Assembly (NCBI GenBank): GCA_963556145.1
Contig: OY744467.1
Location: 4,960,001 to 5,024,000 of the forward strand
DNA: 64,000 nucleotides
Reading direction: 5' to 3'
DNA from: Hygrocybe punicea
Lineage: Eukaryota; Basidiomycota; Agaricomycetes; Agaricales; Hygrophoraceae
The notes under the pieces are model-generated. The model ran no database searches, was not told the origin of the DNA, and worked only from the letters and a program-made list of their open reading frames with translations. Below, one piece after another: positions 1-10,199 of the stretch. Each line of letters begins with the position of its first letter. Position 1 is the first letter of the stretch. The translations under genes and the position numbers were made by a program.

Positions 1-511
1 AAGCGTTCCTTCATATTTTTGCCGACGATAACCTTTGGAAGGTACATCCCGTTGGGCAATACGATGCGGCCGAGCTCATTCTTGCGGCACATTCCATCCT
101 TAGTGTACTGCTCGCAAATGGGACAGTCGCGGATACGATGGAACGGATCGTCGCAGAAGAGGCAGTTGAAGTTGGTGGTCCCTTGTCCCGACGTGGTTGG
201 CTCGGCCCTATCCTGACAAGGCCTCAAATGGCCATTACGCTCGGTAAGGGCTTGTGTGAGGACGGCGAGCTGTTGTGAGACGAGGCGAAAGAGGTCGGAC
301 ACGTTGGGTTCGACCGGTTCTGCTTTAGGAATGACCGGATCGTAGCGAACGGACGGCGGGTAACGAGTAGCGGATTCTATGGGGGTAGAATACCAGATGG
401 CGGCAGGCGAAGTAGACGAGAGATGAGAGACGGTAGACGGTTCGGCCGCGGTTCCGGCCAGCAAGAAGTGGGCACAGTTGTGAAAGTCCTGGAAGTCATA
501 CGGGTCGCTAT
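1..511 (-). pseudogene. LTR-retrotransposon Gag, C-terminal part with zinc knuckle (split gene)
   Basis: Read on the minus strand this is open and continues the Gag whose N-terminal half lies at 4971-5517. Near the end of the visible part is a CCHC zinc knuckle, C-x2-C-x4-H-x4-C (C-LF-C-DDPF-H-RIRD-C), the nucleic-acid-binding motif of retroviral-type Gag. A short second C-x2-C pair (CPIC) follows. The upstream part is Pro/Ser/Thr-rich. The gene runs off the left edge, so any Pol lies outside the window. It is separated from its N-terminal half by the element at 520-4970. Deleting that element and one copy of the 8-bp duplication rejoins the halves in frame (about Asn-His-Phe-His-Ser-Asp at the junction), so the gene was open when it was hit. 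Assignment as fungal Gag is confident; the superfamily (probably Ty3/Gypsy) is inferred. Confidence 0.75.
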
Positions 512-842
512 GGAAGTGGGAGCACTTTACACTGAGGCGATGATTCCTAGCAGAATCCGATCGGAATGGTCGGATTCCTAGGAATCCGATCGGAATCCGA
601 TCGGAATTTTTCCCACTCAAATTTTGTAGCGCTTCCCTTTCCTCGTTCCCGCCAAACGCACGTTGATATGCCCACGACCGAGTCATCCGGAACTGCGGGG
701 GTTGGAACCATACAATATTGGTGCTAGGAATCTCAGATTTCACTACAAATACTTATTATACATCTCAATTAATATATATATATATGTATTTATGAGGCAA
801 GATGCCCCAAAATAGATACGTGAGTTTCGCCCGTTTATATAC

Positions 843-2090
843 GTGTGTTTGGCGCACGGACCATTTCTGGAAACGCGTCAACAAAGACATCACATGACAA
901 TCAACAAACCCACCTCCACAAAATCCGCCCCATATGCCCAACGACCAATGGACACCGCCAAAACATACGCCACCGCCAAACCAACGCCGACGCGGGAACC
1001 GGGGTCGAGAACCAACAAAAGATGCAGCGAGGAGTTACCTCGCTGCCAAAGTAAGTTTATCATTTTTTTTGTGACACTTCTTTACTAACTACGGTCCCAA
1101 ATGCCCGACACCTACCAACGACGCGAGCTACACCCATGCCCACGCCCACGCCCACACTTACGCCCACGCAAAGCAAACGCGGAAACCGGGAACGATAACG
1201 CAGCGAGGAGTGGTGCGCCCACCCTCGCTGCTAAAGTACGTTTATTTTTCCTTACTAACTACGGTTGCACGCCCCAAACACCCAAACACCCAACGGCCAC
1301 CAACACGAAGCCGAGGAGCCACGCACCCCACGCCATCCAAATGCCCCCGCCAACGCAACGCCAACGGCGGGAACAGGTACAGCAGCAAGGGAAAAAGGCA
1401 GCGAGGGAAAACGGCAGCGAGGAGTGGGCGACCACTCCTCGCTGCCAAGGTAAGTCTTTAGTTTTCCTTGTCTTCTACTTATTGACTATGCACCCGTAGC
1501 AGCAGTAATGGCAGCATCAGCCGCAGCAGCGACAACGACAACGACGAGAGTAGCCGAAGCAGCAGCAGCAGCAACGGCTACACCACCACCACCACCAGCA
1601 ACCCCATGACGCCAAGGCCAACGGCAATGGCAACGGCAACCCCAAACACCCAAACACCCAACGTCCACCAACACGCAGCCGACAAGCACACCCCGCGCCA
1701 TCCAAATGCGCCAACCCAATGCCAACGGCGGGAACAGGGACGACAGCGAGGGAAAAAGGCAGCGACAACAACGACAACGGCAACAGCAGCCAAAGCAACA
1801 GCAGCAACAGCTACACCACCACCACCACCACCACCACCACCACCGGCAACCCCACGACGCCAAGGCCAACGGCAACGGCAACACCAGCGCCAATGGCCCC
1901 AGCAGCAGCAACCGCGTCACGATGGCAACTGCGGCGGCGGCGGCAACAGCGGCCTCCCCCATCTTCCCTTCCCTTTCCTCTCCCATCCCCATCCCTTTCC
2001 TCTCCCATCCCCTCCCCATCCCCCCCCCATCCCCATCCCTTTCCTCTAATCCCCATCCCCATTTCCTCCCCCAATTCCATTAGAATTTAT
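843..2090. repeat. Low-complexity CAA/CAG/CCAACG-rich region with repeated GCAGCGAGG hairpins
   Basis: The stretch is built from short words such as CAACGGCAACGG, CACCAC and CAGCAG, so it is open in many frames on both strands and gives spurious His/Gln/Cys/Val-rich ORFs. Three blocks near 1024-1060, 1201-1240 and 1412-1455 repeat a hairpin, GCAGCGAGGAGT...CTCGCTGCC, followed by a GTAAGT- or GTACG-like word. No protein family is recognisable and I do not call genes here. Confidence 0.7.
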
Positions 2091-2879
2091 ATATAATTGT
2101 GTATTTGCAGAAATAATTATTTAATTTCATTGCCATTATATGTAAATGTAAATTTAATTGAGTTTAAAAAATAATTTTTACACAAGTTTAATGGACAAGT
2201 GAGGCCCCATGCACTCTGGGATCATCGCCTTGCATTTCCCATCCTGAAATGTTGCTGTATCCCTCCATGCAGGCGTCCTTTTCTCCTATCTCAGGTCAAG
2301 GTTCAAATTGTGTTTCAGGCAATAGGAGGTGTCTCACCCTCCTCATTGCTCACCACATCACCTCACCCAGGTAGCGTACCAAAGATATCTAGTTGCCTCG
2401 TTCATTGCTCATCAAATCACTCACCCAGGTCCTAACAAATTATTTTTTATTCTCTAAAATCTTACCCACCTTCCCCCCCTGGTGCATTATTTTTTGATAA
2501 CACCGATTGTACACACAAAAAATTTCACTATTCTCTCCTGGCTTTAGGCCAGACTGAGCAAGCTCCAATATCTGGCTATTCACATGCTCCCTAAGCAAAG
2601 CCAATTAGATTGATGGGTAAATTCCATTTACAGTAGCGATCTCAGATCTATAGTTAAACTGAGGATACAGTACCTGGTTAAACTGACATACAGTAGCAAC
2701 TGCTTCCAGTGAAAGCAGAGGTACATTATGTGGTGAAAGAATGATAGTTTGAATAAATGATAATATTAGAGACTACCCTAATGAAGGTTATTGAGCTGAG
2801 GGGGAAATGGTCTGGTGAGGGTAGAAACAACTTGTATGTATTGTGGTAAATGAAATTTACAGTTTCCACGCATCTGCTT
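2091..2879. other. No gene seen; AT-rich interior of the 520-4970 element
   Basis: After pyrimidine-rich CCCATCCC runs the sequence becomes AT-rich, with scattered stops in all frames. I see no recognisable coding, RNA or repeat feature. Confidence 0.5.
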
Positions 2880-3469
2880 CTGCATTTGCAGAATTCTGGA
2901 ATGATAGCACACAGAGAAGCAACTCCAGAAGGTTTCTCGCTGGCAGATCTGGCAAGCCTTTGTTCAAGAGTCTGTGCAAATGGTTGCTGCTGGTTCCAAT
3001 CAGACACTGGTGCTCCAAGACTCACTCAAAATTGTTGAGGTCACCAAAGCAGCATTTGATGCCTTGGGTTCAAAAGGAATTAATCATTGAACCACAGATT
3101 TCTTGTGTCGTACATGGTGTAACCCTGCTCCATTGAATGGGTCTGCACCAAACTTGGTAGTTGTAGAGAATGATAGGCATGGAAGGCCACACTACAAGCA
3201 GGCATCCAATACTCAGGTAATTTGTCTTCAGATGTTGGATTCAAAAATATTGACCGACTTCTGTTATAGGCTTGTGAGCAGCTGAATGCATGGTTGGGAG
3301 GATTTGAGTCAATTCTCAAGAGGATGACTATTGGTAACTTTGACTGGTTCATGCACACCATGTTGTTTCTTCACACAGAACGAGTTCTCAAAAAACAACA
3401 GGTAAAAGAAGCAGCCATGGATGATGAAGATGAAGATGAAGATGACTATGGAATTGATATTGATCAATA
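2880..3469 (+). pseudogene. KDZ-type transposase, C-terminal remnant
   Basis: Reading through small frame changes and one likely intron (GTAATTTG at about 3217 to TTATAG at about 3270), the strand gives, in order: a Leu/Ala-rich helix (SLADLASL), a Cys-containing segment (CRTWCNPAPLNGSAPNL), and a C-terminal module (CEQLNAWLGGFESILKRM, then NFDWFMHTMLFLH). It ends in an Asp/Glu tail (DDEDEDEDDYGIDIDQ) at a TAA at 3467-3469. From memory, this C-terminal module resembles KDZ (Kyakuja-Dileera-Zisupton) proteins of Agaricomycetes. The N-terminal and catalytic parts are absent, so it is a fragment carried by the hAT-like element. The family name is a recollection that needs a profile search. Confidence 0.5.
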
Positions 3470-3791
3470 AATAAGTAGTTGGTAACTAGAGTGAATGTTT
3501 TCTGAATATGCTTGTTGTGTATGTAAAGATCTTGTTTGAATAGAGCTGGCCACAAATATTTGAAGGAGTACTACAAATACTTTAAAGCACCACTATAAAT
3601 GTTTTGAAGGTTTACTACAAGTTGTTTTATTGTTGTTGCTGTTGAGTATTGATGGGAGGAAAATGTATTTGATGATCATATTGTGACTCCTTTTCAGTGC
3701 AAGTGTCAGTTTATATGTTCATTGCTAACATAATAATCAACCCTATCAAAGGTGGGGAAAGTAAGGTTGAAATTACACACAACAATGAAGA

Positions 3792-3898
3792 GACTGTTGC
3801 TGTTGCTGTTGTTGTTGTTGTTGCTGTTGCTGTTGCTGTTGTTGTTGCTGTTGTTGCTACTGTTGCTGTTGTTGCTGTTGTTGCTGTTGTTGTTGTAA
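3792..3898. repeat. (TGTTGY)n microsatellite
   Basis: About 105 bp of near-perfect TGTTGC/TGTTGT units. It produces poly-Val/Ala and poly-Asn/Ser ORFs on the two strands that are not considered real. Confidence 0.9.
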
Positions 3899-4317
3899 AG
3901 ATGAAGATAAATGGTGAGTTGAAAGTGAAGATGAAGGTAAGGATAAATGTGACATTTGCTTAACATGCTTGTGTATGTAAGACAGGTGGAAGTAAAAAAC
4001 ATCATCATAATAAAATCTTAACACTTTACCCAAACTCCACTCGGACTCCGATCAGAATAATTACCAAAAATGGACCGTGGGAAAATATTACCTAAAATGA
4101 ATACGATGCCCATTATGTACCCAATGCTAAATATACAATTAGATTTACTTTATATACAAAACTGATTGAGAAAAACACAAAAAACTGAAAAAAAAAGCCG
4201 ACGCTTTTCAAAAAGCATACACTGTGCAAATCCGAAAAAATGCTATTCCGATCGGATTCCGATTGGAATGTTCCAAACTTATAAGCTTTTCAAAGACTAC
4301 TAACAAAAATAGGCCAA

Positions 4318-4905
4318 TCCGATCGGATTCCAATGATTCCGATAGGATTCCAATCGGATTCCAATGATTCCGATAGGATTCCAATCGGATTCCAATGATT
4401 CCGATAGGATTCCAATCGGATTCCAATGATTCCGATAGGATTCCAATCGGATTCCAATGATTCCGATAGGATTCCAATCGGATTCCAATGATTCCGATAG
4501 GATTCCAATCGGATTCCAATGATTCCGATAGGATTCCAATCGGATTCCAATGATTCCGATAGGATTCCAATCGGATTCCAATGATTCCGATAGGATTCCA
4601 ATCGGATTCCAATGATTCCGATAGGATTCCAATCGGATTCCAATGATTCCGATAGGATTCCAATCGGATTCCAATGATTCCGATAGGATTCCAATCGGAT
4701 TCCAATGATTCCGATAGGATTCCAATCGGATTCCAATGATTCCGATAGGATTCCAATCGGATTCCAATGATTCCGATAGGATTCCAATCGGATTCCAATG
4801 ATTCCGATAGGATTCCAATCGGATTCCAATGATTCCGATAGGATTCCAATCGGATTCCAATGATTCCGATAGGATTCCAATCGGATTCCAATGATTCCGA
4901 TCGGA
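4318..4905. repeat. 31-bp minisatellite, about 18-19 copies, open in all minus-strand frames
   Basis: A 31-bp unit containing GGATTCCAAT, GATTCCGATA and GGATTCCAATC is repeated head to tail with almost no divergence. Because 31 is not a multiple of three and the unit has no minus-strand stop in any phase, three overlapping reading frames stay open and encode a 31-residue period with NPIG and YRNHW motifs. The array is subterminal in the 520-4970 element and shares its ATTCCGAT word with the other end, as subterminal repeats of DNA transposons do. Near-identity of units suggests recent expansion or homogenisation. Confidence 0.9.
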
Positions 4906-4970
4906 CTCCGATCGGATTCCTCGGACTCCGATCATTCCGATCGGAATCATCGCCTCAGTGTAAAATACTG

Positions 4971-5517
4971 GGAAGTGGTTCGGTTTTTGGTATTGCAGGC
5001 GGGTTTTGATATCCTTTTTGAGTTCGGCATGGAAGCCGTTTTCATACCCAATATTACATTCTCGGGGAGAGATTTGACCTTTGTCTAAGAGAAACCCGGA
5101 AATCCGGATGAACTCACAGTAATATTCGCCAAGTTCGGCGCGAGTACAGATGCCATAAGTGGTTTGGGTATGGGTAAAACGGTCCAGATCCGCCATAGTG
5201 TATCGGTGATCGTCTTCCATGCCCGGGTAGAGCACAAGTACGCTCCTTTTGAACGCGGCATAATTGATGCCGGTCGCGCTAGGTAAACTCGCCCAAAGCT
5301 CGTAATCGCTAAGGGACGCGTAATGCAGACTATGCTTTATGCGGCCCACGTTGTCGAGAGCGGCATCGGCAGCAAGTATCTCGACTTCTTCGAAGAAGCG
5401 GTTTAGATTGAAGGGGTTCCCGTCAAAGGTCGGGGCCGTGGAGTGACCGCGAGCGGGCATCTGTCGAGGGGTAACATGGGGAACAGTAGCGGTCGAAGAT
5501 CTGCCAGTCGAAGTCAT
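4971..5517 (-). pseudogene. LTR-retrotransposon Gag, N-terminal part (split gene)
   Basis: The start at 5517 (MTSTGRSS) precedes the conserved body; an in-frame ATG also occurs at 5712, but the extra 65 residues are only Ser/Pro-rich. The visible part has FDGNPFNLNRFFEEVE, a stretch resembling the first helices of fungal Gag capsid, then a Trp/Tyr-rich capsid-like segment (YELWASL, VLVLYPGME). It stops at the 4970/4971 boundary where the hAT-like element enters; the reading frame runs on into the 31-bp array by chance, giving a 470-aa artefactual fusion. The other half is at 1-511. The gene has its 5'LTR at 6066-6834. Confidence 0.75.
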
Positions 5518-6065
5518 GGTAGGAATAGAAATAAGATGAGATGTCGATGAAATGGTTGTCGGGAGTACGATGAGCAGGTCGGGTAACGTTGACGATGAAG
5601 GCGTGGGCGAAGACGAGGACGTGGACAAGGACAAGGACAAGGACAAGGACAAAGGCGAGGATGAAGATGAAGGTGAAGACGGAGTTTTCGATGTCGAGAG
5701 CGAGTGTAACATAGACGGCGGTTCTAACGAGGTCGAGGGCGGGGACGTAGGCGATGCGGGAGCAGAGCTAAGGTCGGATGAGTCGGGTGTTATAGTAATA
5801 ATCGGTATATCAACCGATCGAAACTGTCGGATGAAAGATATAAGGGTGTATTTGACCCGGAGACGAGCGGAAGGTTGTTGTGTCGAGCGAGGTGATCGGG
5901 TACTAGTTGAAAGAGGTCGTCGTCGATTGTCGGGTCGAAGGTGGCTAGAGAGAGTTCTTGTTGAAGTGTTCTTCGAGGAAGATCTCGAAGACGTCGGTCA
6001 GAGGGTGGGATACGGGAGGAGGAAGCTATGGTGATGCTAAACTATTCCTCGCGGTGGGCTCCAGA
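5518..6065 (-). other. Gag leader between 5'LTR and gag start
   Basis: Just inside the LTR the minus strand reads TCTGGAGCCCACCGCGAGG. A TGG start immediately after the LTR is where a tRNA primer-binding site would lie, but I cannot name the tRNA. At about 5622-5663 (+) is a (GACAAG)n microsatellite that encodes the Ser/Leu-rich extension upstream of the preferred gag start. Confidence 0.5.
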
Positions 6066-6834
6066 TGTAATGGCGAGGTTGGGGTGGCTGCGGAACTATG
6101 ATCCTAGCCTGTGGGGGTCAGCGTAGAAGTGACAGGGAATTATAAAGGTACGGGATGGAAAAGGGGAAGCTGCCGAGTAAGTACTACTACTATATAACGA
6201 GGCCGATGTAAGCCGACGAAGCCGACAATGTCGGGTACGGCGGGTTGGGAGTCGGGTGACGAGCGGTATGATAATAAAGAAGGCAGAACGATGGGGAAAT
6301 GGTAGAGAGGGACCAGGGGCGATGTGTGAACGATGTGTGCTACTGAGAGGGACTCTGAGAGAGGGGGAAAACGGGGACTGGTTTCTTTTTTTGATACGGC
6401 GCTTTGGGCACCTTTTTATACTACAAAAATCCCTATCTAAACTCGGATGAGAGGCTTCGGCCGATGAGAGAGAACAAAGGGGGAGGAAAATGGAGAAAGA
6501 GGACAGAGGTTGGGAAGCAACGATGACAGAGAAATGGAGGGGAAAAGTGAAATCAAATGAAAAAGATGTAAAATACTTTCGTGTATCTCCATAAGGGAGA
6601 TGGATGCGCGAACTAGGTAAGTCCGATGTCGGGTTTCCAGTCCGATGAGATCCTTCTACGATACTTGATACTCCGCGGGTATGGGGGTCGGTCCGATCCC
6701 GTACTGGAGCGGCCATGCTAGTCGGTATGCACCGGGTTACGTCGGGTTCGAGCCGGGATCGTTAGAGTCGTCGGATTGGAGCGGATTCGTGATATGTTGG
6801 GTTTCTGGCCTCAGAGGGTGGAGAGCCCTCTACA
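6066..6834 (-). mobile_element. 5'LTR of the gag element
   Basis: On the + strand the block starts TGTAATGGCGAGG and ends CCCTCTACA; in the gag direction it therefore runs TGTAGAGGGC to CCATTACA, with TG...CA ends. Two diverged relatives are at 53287-54151 (opposite orientation) and 54468-55339 (same orientation); all share a GTCAGCGTAGAAGTGA block, a TGTCGGGTACRGCGGGTTGG block and a GTAAGTCCGANGT block. The partner LTR would lie beyond the left edge, so the target duplication cannot be checked. Confidence 0.7.
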
Positions 6835-9800
6835 CCGTTGAAAGGGTGCACTGCGGTAATGTGAATGGAATCAAATACCAACTCTACCACAGTGCTGTAC
6901 AAATTCTGAGGGGTTCAATCTCAATCCAAAAGGTTAATAAAAATACTCAGAGGTGCTCTGGATAGCTGTGATGATGTTTCCGATGTGCGCGATGTGCGCA
7001 GTGTGCGTGAAACAGTCAGCAACATTTTTGGTGTATACATAGCACTTTGTAGAAGGAACACAAAGGTTAATTGAGCATAGCAGAGCTATTGCATGGACGG
7101 CGCAGTAAAGAGGTGATATGATAGACTGGAATTGGGGGTATACAAGACATCTCTCTAGTATGTAAACTTTAGAGGGTATTTATGCAAATTTGGTTGTTAG
7201 GACAATAAAGGGTGAAGAAGGCAAGACAAATAGATGGTGCACGACAGAACTACAGTGCAATAGGGATGAAACAGAACTGAAACGAAGGGTATAGCACCAT
7301 GCAAAGCAATTTCCAAAATATCTAGAGGATAGGAGCTATAATGTTTGAAATAAGTGAAACATGTTACATAAAGACTTCCCTCGAACCAGTGTAGTAGTGG
7401 GTGGTGCCCACTACTATAGGGAGGTCACGTGATAGGATCCCACAGTTTGTAGGATTACAGTAGAGTACACATGTTGTAGAGACTCAGACTATTCCAGCAT
7501 GATCCACCCATGACACCCTGAGTGGGCACCCCCTGCCCACTCTACCGGAACGGAATCAGAATGGAATAGGGTGAATGGTATAAGCGTGGGTGATGTTGGA
7601 GAGGCTCGAAATATGTTTCCAAAGGGGCCGAAGAGCTCCAAAGAAAATCACTGTAATGTCGAAGTATTGCCCATATCACATGCATATCGCGGTCACATCG
7701 CAATGGAGATACATATAAATTGGGATGTTTCGCTGTGAATCACAGCATGTTGAGGCTAGAATAGGTCCGATAGAATGTTTCCATGCTTAGGGACATGCAC
7801 TGCATATCACCGTTTTGGACGATCCAGGGCTTAAAATGATGGGTAAAACCTGCGAGTATCGTACCCACAGGTACAATGGGTGAGGGTATAGGTATAGGCA
7901 AAAATACCTGGAGGTTACTCATGCAATACACTAATAAGGGCAGCTTTACATTACATATTTTTAAAATATTTGATGTTTTCTCTAGTACAATTCACATCTA
8001 TACTTCAAATACATCTCTGCTCAAGAAAAATCAAATACAAAACACCGGAAATGATTGGTATTCTGCTTTAAATCATTCATGGTGCTGGCAAGGCAGGCTA
8101 CAGAAGTTAGAATACAGCAGCTATAATGGAAGGTAAGGAAGAGTGATAAATGGTTAATTTGGAGACAGGTAAGTTAAGAAACCATATTTTGGTGTGGCAT
8201 TTTTTTCCAAATGGCCAGAAACATTATTTTTCTTCCATTAAATAAAGGACTGAAAATTTATTGTGTACCTGCAATGAGTCATTTTACAACACAAATAAGG
8301 AATAAGCAGAATAACAATTCACAAAGCCCTAGTGCCAAAGAAAGTGCAGATTTCAATGAATTTATAAAATTTAATTAATATTGACTCCATTTGTACGTAA
8401 AAGGCCTTGACATTGCAGTAGCATTTGTTGTGTAACATGTCAACAGTGTCCTACAATGTTTCTGGTATTTATTTGGTTGGGCATTGCAGCAAAACAGTGA
8501 AAACAAGGCCTGCATCACCAAAAGCAGCACATGAATTGCTTAGTCATTGCTTAGTCAGTATCAGTATCAGTATCCGCAACACACATCAGAATCAAGCCAT
8601 TTATTTGCCCATTGTCAAGGGTTATTTTTGTGTGACATGTGACTGTAACAAACTTGTTCTTTGTCTCTCACCACAACATTGCATGTCTACACTGCTGTTA
8701 TGCTCATAGTGTCCCTGAGACCTAGAAGGGGCAGCATCAGAAATAGATAAGATTTAATTCAGTTTCATATTAGATCCTATCTAAACTCGGTAATGGGGGT
8801 AACTGATATGAAAATTGAATAGAATTCATCATTGGTACAAGTCAGCTTCTTTTTACTTAAATTTCTATGGAAACTAGCCATGATCCAGCCTAGTTCATGG
8901 CACTGGGCCAATTACAGACTTCAAGGATGGAAACTGACATCAAATCAGTGCTGGGCAAAGACTTTGCAGCAATTTCTGAGCATAAGGATCCCTATAATAT
9001 TCAAACCCCATCCAACTTCTGAGCTCGAATTCAAACATAAACCTCCTTCTCAACCGCAACCTCACAAAACCACTTCATCAACCACAACCTTCCTGTCCCC
9101 TCCACCATGTCTACAGACTCAAGGTCACCTCTTCTACATTCCCACCTCTTCTGCTATTCACTGACCCTCCCTTTTCTAAATGTCGCAAGATGATGCAGTC
9201 TGCCTTGTTTTGTTGCAGGGTGGCAATGGGTAGCGACTGCAGCAGGCAAAGAGAAGCTTTTTTTCTATCTTATAATGCTAGTAGTTTGTGGTGTGGTGTG
9301 GTGTAGTGCCGGTCTGCTCATGAGCAGAATTGTGATATATTTTGTGATTTTGCTATCAGAAAATATTGACAAGAATATTTATTTATCTATTTATTTCCAC
9401 CTGGCGCACCATCTGCCCATGTTACATCTGTGTTAGGTTGATGCCAAATCTGTAGAGAGTATGCAATGAGAAGAGATGCAGATTGAGTGAGAATGACTGG
9501 ATCTTTTTACAAACTAAGACACAAACTGGTGGAGAGAGGAGAACTGGCTTCTTTGTTCTTTTTGCTACTACAGGACATTCTTTATATTCTAAAGGGATAG
9601 GGGTTTAAGGGTGGATGAGTGAAATAGAAACGTGGTAAGATTTTGCATGAAAGTTGAAATGGGAAGGGAATAGCGAAGGATTTCAAATAAAGGCAAATAT
9701 CACATGAAAGTCGGTGAAAAGAAGAAAATAAACCAGATGAATTACATTCCTGGCATCAGACTCAGTCTCCAAATGTATAGGACATGTTTTACTGTGGTGT

Positions 9801-10199
9801 TTCAGTGTGTTGAGACCAGGCTGTGTGGTTACGATACGGCAATGATGTTGAAGTCACGCACATGTAGATCGGCGTAAGTCACACAGGTCGCACACGGTGT
9901 GCTGGTGTTTCACACGTATGCGGGATGTGGAAGAGTTGTAGGAAAGCTAGGATTGACCATATAAGAGATTCCGTGCCCAAAGGGAGTAGCTGCATATCAT
10001 TGTCACCATCATTGTCATCTTGTTGTTGTCACCGTGTGAGTATTTGTGTTTGATGAGTGACATAACTTCATAGGGTACCGTGACATTTCCAAATAGAGAC
10101 CCTCAGATATGGAGACATGGATCGGTGGATACCAAAAATGGTATCTGTACCTGTATCTGAGGCGATCTGTATCCATGATCCACACTGATCTGCCAAATA
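6835..10199. other. No gene seen; repeat-derived intergenic DNA
   Basis: All frames are broken by stops and the few short ORFs match nothing I know. At about 7425-7560 is a diverged member of the CACGTGA-containing dispersed repeat also found at 13310, 46130, 50340 and 51379. At about 7808-7845 is a copy of the motif CCGTTTTGGACGATCC...AAAATGA that also occurs in the palindromic element at 27734-30006. At about 10090-10200 is a GGATACC/GTATCTG-rich stretch resembling 63350-63640. Confidence 0.5.

Larger units (their letters stand above)
520..4970. mobile_element. hAT-like non-autonomous element inserted in gag
   Basis: It is flanked by a perfect 8-bp direct repeat, GGAAGTGG, at 512-519 and 4971-4978. 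The termini are inverted: the + start reads GAGCACTTTACACTGAGGCG and the reverse complement of the end reads CAGTATTTTACACTGAGGCG, and identity continues for a few more bases. An 8-bp duplication and short inverted repeats fit the hAT superfamily. Both subterminal regions are rich in ATTCCGATCGGA-type words. Inside are a low-complexity region (843-2090), a piece of a KDZ-type transposase (about 2880-3469), a microsatellite and a long 31-bp minisatellite. No hAT transposase is visible, so it is called non-autonomous. The in-frame healing of gag on removal strongly supports these ends. Confidence 0.85.

Noticed and set aside
1486..2083. Long His/Pro-rich and Cys/Leu-rich ORFs on both strands
   Set aside because: Generated by CAACGG, CACCAC and CAGCAG repeats; no start context, codon pattern or domain supports them.
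4318..4905. CRISPR-like array
   Set aside because: Units follow each other without spacers and the genome is eukaryotic; this is a minisatellite.
529..4962. Tc1/mariner-type ends CACTGAGGCG with TA duplication
   Set aside because: I first read TA on both sides of CACTGAGGCG. The ends extend further out and the 8-bp GGAAGTGG duplication restores the gag frame, whereas removal at TA does not.
4300..5712. 470-codon minus-strand frame joining Gag to a 31-residue repeat protein
   Set aside because: The repeat part lies inside an inserted element and is open in every frame; the junction coincides with the 8-bp target duplication. It is a chance fusion.
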